This document shows positions 19,022 to 27,815 of a DNA stretch of 64,000 nucleotides, piece by piece. Numbering within the stretch: position 1 is the stretch's first letter; each line of letters starts with the position of its first letter. Under the pieces are notes generated by a model. That model did not search any database. It was not told the DNA's origin and saw nothing but the letters and a program-made list of their open reading frames with translations. Source of the stretch: JARRNE01 sp963824085 (lineage in GTDB: Bacteria; Pseudomonadota; Gammaproteobacteria; Chromatiales; Chromatiaceae); the NCBI GenBank assembly GCA_963824085.1, contig CAWGNT010000021.1, positions 124,001 to 188,000 of the forward strand. Reading direction: 5' to 3'. A program made the position numbers and the translations under genes.

Positions 19022-20416
19022 TCACCGTGCGCCCTTACCGAGCAAGACCACCTCTACCGTCTGGAGCAGAATGATGAGGTCGAGCACGATACCGGCGTGC
19101 TTGACGTAGTAGAGATCGAACTCGAGCTTTCGCTTCGCATCATTTTCGGTGGATCCGTACGGATAGAGAAGCTGAGCCCAGCCGGTGACACCAGGTTTGA
19201 CCCGGTGCCGTTCGCAGTAGTAGGGAATGCTCGCCGAGAGACGTTCCACAAACTCCGGGCGCTCCGGCCGGGGCCCTACGAGGCTCATATGTCCCTTGAG
19301 GACGTTAAGGATCTGGGGCAGCTCGTCGAGCCGGGTCTTGCGCAAAAACGCACCGAGGCGCGTCATGCGCGTGTCGTTCTTGCTCGCCCACTGTGGTACG
19401 CCGTCCGCTTCTGCATCCACGCGCATGCTGCGGAACTTGTGCAGGCGGAACAGCCCCCCGTTCTGCCCCACCCGCACCTGATGGTAGAAGACGGGATCCC
19501 GGCCGCGGGACTCGATCAGGCTGGCAAGGGCAACCAGTCCCATGATGGGAGCGGCGACACCCAGCATCAGGACACTGGCCGCGATATCGAACAGCCGCTT
19601 GCCATAGAGCCCCGTCACGCCCATGTGGAACCCGGGCGAGAAGAAGATCCAGCTTGGATGCAGTAAATCGATCTTGACAATCGCGAGCTCCTTCTCGAAG
19701 AAGCCGAGCAGGTCGTGGACTTCAAAGCCGCTCATCTTGCAGTCGAGAAGGTCGTTGACCGGCAAGCTGTTGCGCCTGTCGTCGGCGGCCACCACGATTT
19801 CGTCCGCCTCGTAGGCAATTGCCAAATCCAGTAGAGGCCCCGGCTCGACGACAAGCTTGCCGGCCGGGACCTGCGGGTTGCATTCGGGCAGAGGCACATA
19901 ACCCGCCACCGTGAATCCCAAGCCTGGGTCCTCCTCGACCAGCGCCTCGATACTCTGCGCGTTGAGCCCAGCCCCGACGACCAGCACGCGCCGTTTGCGT
20001 GCATCTACGCTCGCGAAGCGGGTGAAAATAGCTCGCGTCACGAAGATCCCGATCAGCGAGTAAAGCAAGCTCAGGCCGATCACGCCGCGACCGATGAAGA
20101 TCGACGGAAACACGTAAAAGACGACGGCCAGGATGGCGGCGCCAAGAAGAAAAGCGATGCCGACTCGAACCGGGAAGCCGGCCTCTTGCTCTTGGACTCC
20201 CCTCTGGTAGAGTCCCATCGCGACCATCGCAACCAACATGACGATCGCGAAAACCAGTGCAGTGACTGTGACCGTTTGGGCATCGAGATCTTCAGTCAGC
20301 GTCCATCCGAAACGCGTGCGCACCCCAAGGCTGAGGGCGGCGAAAAAGATAATCGCCTCCATCATCCCTAGGTAGAGGTAAATCTTTGCGACGTAGTAAC
20401 CGAAGACCCGGATCAT
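19022..20416 (-). CDS. XrtA/PEP-CTERM system undecaprenyl-phosphate sugar phosphotransferase
   Basis: A 464-residue polyprenyl glycosylphosphotransferase that would start an exopolysaccharide repeat unit on undecaprenyl phosphate. The N-terminal half has about four membrane segments (15-115) and a Rossmann-like domain (about 140-240, VVGAGLNAQSIEAL). The C-terminal sugar-transferase domain (about 270-464) has its own membrane entry segment and the conserved FRLHKFRSM, KTRLDELPQ and MSLVGPRPERP motifs. The N-terminus MIRVFGYYVAKIYLY is typical of the subfamily linked to exosortase loci. First gene of the operon with prsK, prsR and prsT. The exosortase and Wzx/Wzy-type genes usually nearby are not in this window. 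Confidence 0.9.
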   Translation of the reverse strand: MIRVFGYYVAKIYLYLGMMEAIIFFAALSLGVRTRFGWTLTEDLDAQTVTVTALVFAIVMLVAMVAMGLYQRGVQEQEAGFPVRVGIAFLLGAAILAVVFYVFPSIFIGRGVIGLSLLYSLIGIFVTRAIFTRFASVDARKRRVLVVGAGLNAQSIEALVEEDPGLGFTVAGYVPLPECNPQVPAGKLVVEPGPLLDLAIAYEADEIVVAADDRRNSLPVNDLLDCKMSGFEVHDLLGFFEKELAIVKIDLLHPSWIFFSPGFHMGVTGLYGKRLFDIAASVLMLGVAAPIMGLVALASLIESRGRDPVFYHQVRVGQNGGLFRLHKFRSMRVDAEADGVPQWASKNDTRMTRLGAFLRKTRLDELPQILNVLKGHMSLVGPRPERPEFVERLSASIPYYCERHRVKPGVTGWAQLLYPYGSTENDAKRKLEFDLYYVKHAGIVLDLIILLQTVEVVLLGKGAR

Positions 20417-20819
20417 GAGGGAGGTTGAGGGCTTGCGTAGGATCTATTTGGTGTCCTGGCGAGCGCTTCAGCATGTCCTCTGCACTCGCCGTCGCGCATC
20501 GTTCGTGTCACGGCAAGCCCCGAGCTGCTCCGCGCGCGAGGCGGCGGGACTGCTTCGACTATGGCGGTTCGCCTGGACACCGCCGGCGGACGAGCTGGAC
20601 TCGCCTCCGAGCGGCGTCGAAATGCTATCACAGAGCGGGCGCGCGAAATCTTTCCGAACCGAGAAGGAGCTTCCCGGGTTGCGGCCGCCGTCACACAGCG
20701 GGCCGCAGCATCGCGATGGCGGACACTCGGCGGTCGCTTTCGCTCCGTCCGCCTTGATATGATCCAGGCCGCAACGACAACGGGATGCACGGACACAACG
20801 AAGGCAGGATTTTTGTTTT
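20417..20819. promoter_or_regulatory. Divergent intergenic region between the PEP-CTERM operon and the UDP-sugar genes
   Basis: This 403-bp gap holds no convincing gene; short frames in it lack coding bias. It must contain promoters for both divergent units. The rightward gene has AGGA followed by a T-rich stretch just before its ATG at 20820. No sigma-54 (GG-N10-GC) or PEP-CTERM box could be placed with confidence. Confidence 0.5.
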
Positions 20820-22106
20820 ATGGCTAACGACCTGGAACTGCAGAATGTCCGGATAGGAATCATCGGTCTCGGGTATGTCGGGCTGCCCCTTGCCGTAGAG
20901 TTTGGCAAGCGCTATCCGACCGTCGGGTACGACACCAATGCCGCCCGGATCGCGGAGCTCAGACAGGGCATGGACAGCTCCTTAGAAGTCGAGCCGCATG
21001 AGCTCACGCATGCCGCCAAGCTGACGTACGCTGCAAGCACGGAAGACGTCGCGGACTGCAACCTGTACGTCGTCACCGTCCCCACTCCGATCAATGCCCA
21101 TAAGGAGCCTGACCTCCGTCCGCTCCAGTCGGCCAGCCGCACGCTGGGCGGCGTCCTGAAACCTGGTGACATCGTGGTCTACGAATCGACCGTCTACCCG
21201 GGAGCGACCGAGGAGGTTTGCGTCCCCATCCTGGAGCAGGTCTCGGGCCTCAGATTCAACGAGGATTTCTACGTAGGCTACAGCCCGGAACGCATCAATC
21301 CCGGCGATAAAGAGCATCGGCTGATCAATATCAAGAAAGTGACTTCGGGCTCTACGCCCGAAGTCGCCGACTTCGTTGACCGACTCTACCGTAGTGTCGT
21401 CGTTGCCGGCACCCACAAGGCCAGCAGCATTCGCGTCGCCGAGGCGGCCAAGGTCATCGAGAACACGCAGCGAGACGTCAATATCGCGCTTATCAACGAG
21501 CTCTCGATCATCTTCAACCGCTTGGGGATCGACACCCAGGAGGTTCTAGAAGCCGCGGGCAGCAAGTGGAACTTCCTGCCGTTCCGTCCTGGGCTTGTGG
21601 GTGGGCACTGCATCGGCGTCGACCCCTATTACCTGACCCACAAGGCCCAGGCCATCGGCTATCACCCGGAAATCATTCTAGCCGGCCGCCGACTGAACGA
21701 CAGCATGGGCTCCTACGTAGTCGGCCGCCTCATCAAGCTGATGATGCGGCGCAACCTGGTTCACGAGGGAAGCCAAGTGCTAGTTCTTGGGTTGACCTTC
21801 AAGGAGAACTGCCCGGATCTGCGCAACACCCGGGTCGTGGACATCGTCAGGGAGCTGGGCGACTACGGCATCGGCTGCGACCTGTACGACCCTTGGGTCG
21901 ATCCCGCCCAGGCGGAGAGCGAGTATGGTATCCGTCCCATCGGCGAGCCGTCGCGCGGCATCTATGACGCCATCATCCTCGCGGTGGCGCACCGCCAGTT
22001 TCGAGAGCTTGGCGTAGATCAGATCCGCAAGTTCGGAAGACCCGATGCCGTACTCTACGACGTGAAACACCTGTTCCCGGCCGCATCCGTCGACGGTCGG
22101 CTCTAG
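20820..22106 (+). CDS. tviB: UDP-N-acetylhexosamine 6-dehydrogenase, TviB/WbpO family
   Basis: NAD-dependent oxidation of a UDP-N-acetylhexosamine (GlcNAc or GalNAc) to the uronic acid, a precursor for acidic polysaccharide. At 428 residues it is normal length. The Rossmann loop GLGYVGLPLA lies near 16-25, the STVYPGATEE segment near 123-132, and the catalytic cysteine in GGHCIGVDPYY at about 262. The C-terminal UDP-binding domain (about 300-420) contains LGLTFKENCPDLRNT. The family is that of Vi-antigen TviB; plain UDP-glucose dehydrogenase is less likely given the sequence. It is followed by a nucleotide-sugar epimerase gene, 66 bp downstream. Confidence 0.88.
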   Translation: MANDLELQNVRIGIIGLGYVGLPLAVEFGKRYPTVGYDTNAARIAELRQGMDSSLEVEPHELTHAAKLTYAASTEDVADCNLYVVTVPTPINAHKEPDLRPLQSASRTLGGVLKPGDIVVYESTVYPGATEEVCVPILEQVSGLRFNEDFYVGYSPERINPGDKEHRLINIKKVTSGSTPEVADFVDRLYRSVVVAGTHKASSIRVAEAAKVIENTQRDVNIALINELSIIFNRLGIDTQEVLEAAGSKWNFLPFRPGLVGGHCIGVDPYYLTHKAQAIGYHPEIILAGRRLNDSMGSYVVGRLIKLMMRRNLVHEGSQVLVLGLTFKENCPDLRNTRVVDIVRELGDYGIGCDLYDPWVDPAQAESEYGIRPIGEPSRGIYDAIILAVAHRQFRELGVDQIRKFGRPDAVLYDVKHLFPAASVDGRL

Positions 22107-22172
22107 ACTCGCCGGTCAACCCGCACTCCGCACGCTCGCGTGCAAACCACCTCTCTGAGTTTGAGGACAGCG

Positions 22173-23180
22173 ATGAAGGTACTTGTAACGGGCAGTGCCG
22201 GCTTCATTGGCTCCGCGCTCTCCCTGCGGCTGCTCGAGCGCGGCGACGAGGTCATCGGCGTCGACAACCTGAACGACTACTACGACGTGCGCCTGAAGCA
22301 GGCGCGGCTCGCGCGTACGCTCGATCACCCAGCGTACACGGACGTGCGCATCGACATCGGGGACCGCCAGGAAGTCGCAGAGGCGTTTGCCCGCTATCGA
22401 CCCCAGCGAGTGGTGAATCTCGCTGCCCAGGCCGGGGTACGCTACTCGATCGAGAATCCTCTGGCTTACGTCGACACTAATCTGGTTGGCTTCGCGCACA
22501 TCCTCGAAGGTTGTCGGCACCAGGGTGTCGAGCATCTGGTGTACGCGTCGAGCAGCTCCGTCTACGGCGCCAACACCAACATGCCATTCTCGGTGCACGA
22601 CAACGTGGACCATCCGCTGAGCCTGTACGCCGCGAGCAAGAAAGCCAATGAGCTGATGGCGCACACATATAGCCACCTCTACCGACTGCCTACCACGGGG
22701 CTGCGGTTCTTCACCGTCTACGGGCCCTGGGGACGTCCTGACATGGCCCTCTTTAAGTTCACCCGGGCCATCCTCGCCGGCGAGCCAATCGATGTCTTCA
22801 ACTACGGCAAGCACCGTCGCGACTTCACCTATATCGACGACATTGTCGAGGGTGTGATCCGAGTGCTCGACCGCATTCCCGAGCCCAACCCCAGCTGGTC
22901 CGGCGACGCTCCCGATAGCGCCACCAGCGCCGCCCCTTATCGGCTGTACAACATCGGCAACAACCGTCCCGTCGAGCTGATGGACTACATCGCCACGCTG
23001 GAGCGCTGCCTCGACAAGAAGGCACAGAAGAACCTGCTGCCACTGCAGCCCGGCGACGTCCCAGATACCTATGCGGACGTCCGGGATCTCGTGCAGGAAA
23101 CCGGTTACAAGCCCGAAACCCCAGTGGACATCGGCGTTTCGCGCTTCGTCGACTGGTACCTCTCGTACTACGAGAAGTGA
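22173..23180 (+). CDS. NAD-dependent nucleotide-sugar 4-epimerase (UDP-glucuronate 4-epimerase type)
   Basis: Short-chain dehydrogenase-type epimerase, 335 residues, probably UDP-glucuronate to UDP-galacturonate. The start is ATG 22173 (GAGGA 5 nt before), not the frame's earlier codon. The NAD loop GSAGFIGSAL lies at 7-16, followed by DNLNDYYDVRLKQARL, a signature of the CapI/LspL group. The active-site YAASK (about 153-157) and YGKHRRDFTYIDDIVEGV (about 211-228) are present. It pairs with the TviB-type dehydrogenase; a TviC-like role on UDP-GlcNAcA is an alternative. Together they would supply acidic sugars for surface polysaccharide. Confidence 0.88.
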   Translation: MKVLVTGSAGFIGSALSLRLLERGDEVIGVDNLNDYYDVRLKQARLARTLDHPAYTDVRIDIGDRQEVAEAFARYRPQRVVNLAAQAGVRYSIENPLAYVDTNLVGFAHILEGCRHQGVEHLVYASSSSVYGANTNMPFSVHDNVDHPLSLYAASKKANELMAHTYSHLYRLPTTGLRFFTVYGPWGRPDMALFKFTRAILAGEPIDVFNYGKHRRDFTYIDDIVEGVIRVLDRIPEPNPSWSGDAPDSATSAAPYRLYNIGNNRPVELMDYIATLERCLDKKAQKNLLPLQPGDVPDTYADVRDLVQETGYKPETPVDIGVSRFVDWYLSYYEK

Positions 23181-23202
23181 TCAGCCGCAACTCGGGAAAA
23201 TC

Positions 23203-23222
23203 GAACCGCAGAGGCACAGAGG
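23203..23222. repeat. Short GCAGAGG-type intergenic repeat remnant
   Basis: The motif AACCGCAGAGGCACAGAGGG, with the heptamer-like unit CAGAGG twice, matches the degenerate GCAGAGGC(G/A)CAGAGG repeats scattered between genes in many proteobacteria. Only one short piece is present, between two convergent genes. Confidence 0.4.
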
Positions 23223-23289
23223 GCGTAACCATGTGAGGGGTCCCTATGCGCCAACCCGGACAGGCATTCGTTCAGGGTCTTTGCTGGAA

Positions 23290-24033
23290 TTACAGGCCCG
23301 ACTTTATCTCCGCCCAGAGATTGCGGTAGGCGGCGGTCGCGGCGGAGGACCGTGCATAGGCCGGCAGCGGCATGCGGTGAATCCCCATGCGCTCGACCTC
23401 CGATGCGTAAGGGATGCTGGTCGCAACGATGGCGGGGCAGTGCTCGGGGAGACGCGCCATTAGGTCGCCGTGAAGGCGCTTGCGGCGGTCGACCATGGAG
23501 AAAAACGGCATGACCCGGAGATCTCTGAGCGTCGAATTGCCCGCAAGGAACCGCAAGAGCTGCTCCAACGTGCGCACCGAAAGGGTCGTCGGAATCATAG
23601 GCACCAACAGGGCGTCAGCCGCCCGGAAGATGTTCTCCGACACGAGCGAGATGCTGGGCGGGCAGTCGAGAAAGACGTAGTCGTACTCCTCCGCCAGGGG
23701 TCGCAGCAAACGCAAGAGCTGTTTGGCGGGCTTCTTGGCATCCTCCAGCACGAGGTCCATGTTGCGAAAAGAGAAGTCCGCGGGCAACAGGTCCAGGTTC
23801 TCGAAGTCGGTCGCCTTCACCAGGCTATCGAGCTCGCGCTTTCCCTTGACCAGATCCGTGACGCCGCCCTTGACCTTTGGCCTCACCCGAAAATAGAAGG
23901 TGGCAGCCGCCTGAGGGTCGAGGTCCCATACGAGGGTCCGCGCACCTTCTTCCGCCGCGAGATAGGCCAGGTTCACCGCGGCCGCGGTCTTGCCCACGCC
24001 ACCCTTGATGTTATAGACGCCGAGGATTCTCAC
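23290..24033 (-). CDS. ParA-family ATPase
   Basis: A 247-residue ParA/Soj-type ATPase. The deviant Walker A motif KGGVGKTAAAVNLA lies near residue 10, Walker A' in VWDLDPQAAATF near 40 and Walker B in DYVFLDCPPSIS near 115. The start is GTG 24033 (VRILGVYNIKGG); the stop of the preceding CHAD gene overlaps it as GTGA, so the two are translationally coupled. The long upstream frame extension is shadow. No ParB gene or parS site is visible and the gene is far from any origin signature. It is therefore an orphan ParA that may position a cellular cargo, possibly together with its CHAD partner (inference). Confidence 0.9.
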   Translation of the reverse strand: MRILGVYNIKGGVGKTAAAVNLAYLAAEEGARTLVWDLDPQAAATFYFRVRPKVKGGVTDLVKGKRELDSLVKATDFENLDLLPADFSFRNMDLVLEDAKKPAKQLLRLLRPLAEEYDYVFLDCPPSISLVSENIFRAADALLVPMIPTTLSVRTLEQLLRFLAGNSTLRDLRVMPFFSMVDRRKRLHGDLMARLPEHCPAIVATSIPYASEVERMGIHRMPLPAYARSSAATAAYRNLWAEIKSGL

Positions 24034-25613
24034 CCTGCCCAATCCTGCCCCGAAGGCTGGGCAAATAGAGCCTTGGAACGGCGTCGGTTCTCCTTCGCGT
24101 CGTAGGCCGCAAAAAGGTCTGTGAACTCCGCCCGAGCCCGCGCCCGGCGCGTATAGATGGCGCTCACCAGCGCCCCCATGGCGAGCAGCGTCTCGGTCTG
24201 GGCGCCGCCCTCGTCCCGCATACGCTGGGCGACCTCCGTCAGATGTCGTCCCTGCACCGAGAGATCCTGAAATCCGCCCAGGTTGTCGAGCAGGGCCTTG
24301 AGCTGCTTGACAAGATCGCGGACAGCGTCTCCCGGATAGAGGCTCTGGAAGAACTCCATCAGGTAGCGGAGCTTCTTGCAGCTCTTGCGCAGCTCGTGCA
24401 GCTCCTCCGGTGGAGAATCTGCACGGATTCTGCGACCCTCCCGCCGCACTCTCCGCACCAGGCGCCATATGCAGGCGTCGGCCACGGCCTTCGCCGGACG
24501 CAGGGCATTGGCCTCATCGGCCCGCTCCGGTACCGGTGCCTCCAGAAAAGCACGCCATTCCTCGATGAGACCGCGGAAGTGCGGTGAATCGAGCGCGCGA
24601 ACCATGGCTTGCTGCTCCTCGTCGTAGTGAGCCAGCAGAAACGCACGCAGCGGCTCCAGGTGTGGCTGTAGCTGCACAGGGAGATTGCTCTGGTAGCCTT
24701 CGAAGCTAAGCAGGTAGACATCTAGGTCCCTGACGTTGCCGGTCACCGCCTGTACCCAAGCAAAACGCTTCTTATAGTCGTCGACGTCATCGGACGGGAA
24801 GACGTGCTTGATCTGGCTCAGCGCGCAGCGCGTGCGGCGCGTCGCCACCCGGAGGTCGTGCACAAACTCCGCATCGAGATTGGCCTTGGCCCCCTCGATG
24901 TTGGCCTCAAGGGTATCCAGAAGGCCGAGCAGGATCTTCTTAGCCGTGGCGTCCGCCCGCTCACCGGGCTCGAGGTCGTAAGCGACCTTTGACGAGTAGT
25001 CGCCCGGGAGACGCCCGACCGCGTTAAGCGCTTCGCGCAGTAGTGGTGTGCGTGCCGGTGCGAGGCCGAGGTCTGTGCTCAAGAGCTCAACGACCTCTGC
25101 GAACGCGTTTTCGTAGCCCCTGAGGGGGATGACCTGCAGGCGCGCAGGTAGCCCGCGCCCCCCCGCATGCGTCCCGCCATCGAGTCGGTGCTCCTCGATG
25201 ACCAGCCGCGCGACGGTCTTTTCGTCCTCGTTCAGCAGACGAACCCCCTGTCGGTCGCCCTCAAGCCCGACCAGCGGTAACAGCCGTCGCTCGCCCAGGA
25301 CCGCCGAGAGCCTATCCCGGAGCGGTCCGGGGGGCAGCTCACTGGCGAACCCCACGGCCTTGTCGACGTCCTGCGCTTCGATGATTCCCTCCGCGGTCAG
25401 GTCATGCCAAAAAAGCTGGTGTCTCGTGCCCGTCACGCGCTCTTCGACGGACCCGCCGGCAAGAAAGGCGCTCCAGTCAAACGTATCGAAGAAACCCCTC
25501 CGAACCGTCTCCGGCGTCTCCTCGACGAAGCGATAACGCGTCGCCAAGAGCGACCTGATCTTCTGCGGACCTGTACCCTCCGGGAGTAGGTACTCCTGTA
25601 TGTGCGTGCTCAT
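24030..25613 (-). CDS. CYTH-like and CHAD domain protein
   Basis: A 527-residue two-domain protein. The N-terminal half (about 1-190) resembles a divergent CYTH/triphosphate-tunnel domain: alternating charged strands such as EERVTGTRHQLFWHD and ARLVIEEHRL. The C-terminal half (about 215-500) is a helical CHAD domain with its conserved histidine/arginine faces, FVHDLRVATRRTRCALSQ and LHELRKSCKKLRYLMEFFQ. CHAD domains bind inorganic polyphosphate and some localise to polyphosphate granules. The ATG at 25613 starts a two-gene unit with the overlapping ParA gene. Divergent from transaldolase. Enzymatic activity of the CYTH part is uncertain because the classic ExExK motif is not evident. Confidence 0.85.
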   Translation of the reverse strand: MSTHIQEYLLPEGTGPQKIRSLLATRYRFVEETPETVRRGFFDTFDWSAFLAGGSVEERVTGTRHQLFWHDLTAEGIIEAQDVDKAVGFASELPPGPLRDRLSAVLGERRLLPLVGLEGDRQGVRLLNEDEKTVARLVIEEHRLDGGTHAGGRGLPARLQVIPLRGYENAFAEVVELLSTDLGLAPARTPLLREALNAVGRLPGDYSSKVAYDLEPGERADATAKKILLGLLDTLEANIEGAKANLDAEFVHDLRVATRRTRCALSQIKHVFPSDDVDDYKKRFAWVQAVTGNVRDLDVYLLSFEGYQSNLPVQLQPHLEPLRAFLLAHYDEEQQAMVRALDSPHFRGLIEEWRAFLEAPVPERADEANALRPAKAVADACIWRLVRRVRREGRRIRADSPPEELHELRKSCKKLRYLMEFFQSLYPGDAVRDLVKQLKALLDNLGGFQDLSVQGRHLTEVAQRMRDEGGAQTETLLAMGALVSAIYTRRARARAEFTDLFAAYDAKENRRRSKALFAQPSGQDWAG

Positions 25614-25848
25614 GGACCCTTGCCTGTGCGCCGCCCGGCGCCCACTCCACAGAGGCCGACGAGCGAAATGTCGATCGAATCAAGCGACCAGAATTGTGAC
25701 CGTTCTGTTACAACCCGCTGAATTTTACTCCAATTTTCCAGGACTAGGGTGAGGCAGCGGCCCCATTTTCTTGCCGGGGTGCTTTCCGTCATCAAAATCG
25801 TCTATGGTTGTGCATCAATTCTGTCACACGCCCAGGGGTACCCGAACG

Positions 25849-26814
25849 ATGAACAGGCTCGAGCAGCTCAAGACAATGACCAGGGTGGTCGCGGATACAG
25901 GCGATTTCGAAGCCATCGCCGAGTACAGACCTCAGGACGCGACGACCAACCCGTCTCTTCTCTACAAGGCCGCAAAGATGCCGCAGTATCGGGAGCTGGT
26001 AGAAGACGCCATCGCCTTCGGCCAAGGCAAAGGGGTGGAGACCGCAGAGCAGGCCCGCTGGACCATGGACAAGCTGGCCGTCAACTTCGGCGCCGAGATC
26101 CTGAAGATCGTACCCGGGCGGGTATCGACAGAGATCGATGCTCGCCTCTCGTTCGACACCGACGCCACCGTGAGTCGCGCCGAGGCCCTAATGGGTCTCT
26201 ATGATCAGATAGGCGTGGGTCCCGAACGGGTGTTGCTCAAGGTCGCCTCCACGTGGGAAGGAATTCGGGCCGCCGACCGTCTGGAGCGTCAGGGACTTCA
26301 CTGCAATTTGACACTGATGTTCAGCTTCCCCCAAGCGGTCGCTGCCGCGGATGCGGGCGCAACGCTGATCTCTCCCTTTGTGGGCCGCATCCTCGACTGG
26401 TACAAGAAGGCCGAAAATGTCGCGGGCTATCCGGCGGACGAAGACCCCGGCGTCCAATCGGTCACCCAGATCTTCAACTATTACAAGCGCCACGGATACG
26501 AGACGGTGGTGATGGGCGCGAGCTTCCGCAACATCGACGAGATCCTGGAGCTCGCCGGATGCGATTACCTCACGATCGCGCCCTCCCTGCTGGGGGAGCT
26601 TGCATCCACGGAGGGAGAGATCACGCGCATGCTAGACCCCGAGAAGGCGCGGGAGATGGCGATCGAGCCGGTGAGCTTCGACGAAGCCCGATTCCGTTGG
26701 GGACTCAACGCGGACGCAATGGCCACTGAAAAGCTCGCGGAAGGCATCCGCCTCTTCGCGGCCGACACCGCGAGGCTCGAGCAGTTTGCACGGGAGATCT
26801 GCAAGAACTGTTGA
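25849..26814 (+). CDS. tal: Transaldolase (TalB type)
   Basis: Pentose-phosphate pathway enzyme that moves a dihydroxyacetone unit between sugar phosphates. At 321 residues it is the long TalB-type form. The start is ATG 25849 (MNRLEQLKTMTRVVADTGDF). The catalytic lysine lies in RVLLKVASTWEG (about 131), and the family motifs DATTNPSLLYKA and LISPFVGRILDWYKK are intact. A 235-bp gap upstream separates it from the divergent CHAD gene and should carry both promoters. It stands as a single gene followed by rsmA 160 bp on. Confidence 0.96.
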   Translation: MNRLEQLKTMTRVVADTGDFEAIAEYRPQDATTNPSLLYKAAKMPQYRELVEDAIAFGQGKGVETAEQARWTMDKLAVNFGAEILKIVPGRVSTEIDARLSFDTDATVSRAEALMGLYDQIGVGPERVLLKVASTWEGIRAADRLERQGLHCNLTLMFSFPQAVAAADAGATLISPFVGRILDWYKKAENVAGYPADEDPGVQSVTQIFNYYKRHGYETVVMGASFRNIDEILELAGCDYLTIAPSLLGELASTEGEITRMLDPEKAREMAIEPVSFDEARFRWGLNADAMATEKLAEGIRLFAADTARLEQFAREICKNC

Positions 26815-26974
26815 GGAGATCGACCAAGGCCGAGGGCGACGGGCGCCCTAAGTGGATGTGGGAGGGACAAGGCGCAAGATAGGGGAGCCGTTCCTTGTGC
26901 CGAAGTGGCCTCGGCGCTCGTTGCTTGTCACTTGACCTCTTTCCCTGGCCCTCGCCCTGCGGTCCTTCCCCAAG

Positions 26975-27769
26975 ATGATCCACCATCCCCGCAAGCGCTT
27001 CGGCCAGAACTTCCTTCACGACCCGACCGTCATCCGACGCATCGTCGACGCAGTGGCCCCGCAGCGCAGCGAGCACCTGGTGGAGATCGGCCCCGGCCGA
27101 GGGGCCATCACCGTCGAGCTTCTCAAGGCGACCGGCCGTCTCGACGCCATCGAGCTCGATCGAGACCTCGTGGAGGTTCTGGCCCGCCGCTGCGACGGAC
27201 TGGATGCGGTCACGATCCACAGCGCCGATGCGCTGACGTTTGACCTATGCCGACTGGCTGCTCCCGGGGACCGGCTGAGACTCGTCGGGAACCTCCCCTA
27301 CAACATCTCGACCCCCCTACTCTTCCACTTCCTCAGCCAGATGGACTGCCTCCTGGACATGCACCTCATGCTGCAGCGGGAGGTGGCCGAGCGCATCACC
27401 GCCGTGCCAGGGTCCAAGATCTATGGTCGGCTCTCAGTCATGGTGCAGGTCCAGTGCCGGGCGGAGTCGCTCTTCCTTATCCATCCGGGGGCTTTCACGC
27501 CTGCTCCGAAGGTCGACTCCGCCTTCCTCCGCCTCGCTCCGTACCGCCCCCTGCCCTATCACGTCGAGGACCAGAAGTTCCTGTCGCGGCTGGTCACTCA
27601 GGCTTTCTCTCAGCGCCGCAAGACCCTGCGAAACAGCATACGAGAGCTGGTCCCCGAGGAAGTCATGCTTGCGCAGGGTGTCGACCCGAATCGAAGGGCC
27701 GAAGAGCTGTCAGTCGCAAGCTTCGTGGCACTGGCCAACGCGGCTTGCAAAGGTACGGCCTCGCCCTGA
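26975..27769 (+). CDS. rsmA: 16S rRNA dimethyladenosine transferase RsmA (KsgA)
   Basis: Dimethylates two adjacent adenosines near the 3' end of 16S rRNA. 264 residues, full length. The N-terminal KRFGQNFLHDP (about 7-17), SAM-binding EIGPGRGAIT (about 38-47) and catalytic NLPYNIST (about 107-114) are intact, as is the C-terminal QAFSQRRKTLRNSI. It is followed by lon after 46 bp. In many gammaproteobacteria it neighbours pdxA and apaG, which are not present here. Confidence 0.97.
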   Translation: MIHHPRKRFGQNFLHDPTVIRRIVDAVAPQRSEHLVEIGPGRGAITVELLKATGRLDAIELDRDLVEVLARRCDGLDAVTIHSADALTFDLCRLAAPGDRLRLVGNLPYNISTPLLFHFLSQMDCLLDMHLMLQREVAERITAVPGSKIYGRLSVMVQVQCRAESLFLIHPGAFTPAPKVDSAFLRLAPYRPLPYHVEDQKFLSRLVTQAFSQRRKTLRNSIRELVPEEVMLAQGVDPNRRAEELSVASFVALANAACKGTASP

Positions 27770-27815
27770 AATAGACCACGGGCGGTAGGGTTAGGGCACG
27801 AGCAGCGGCTGAGGA

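Noticed and set aside
24034..24468. N-terminal extension of the ParA frame into the CHAD gene
   Set aside because: Out-of-frame shadow of CHAD; ParA family starts at the Walker A strand.
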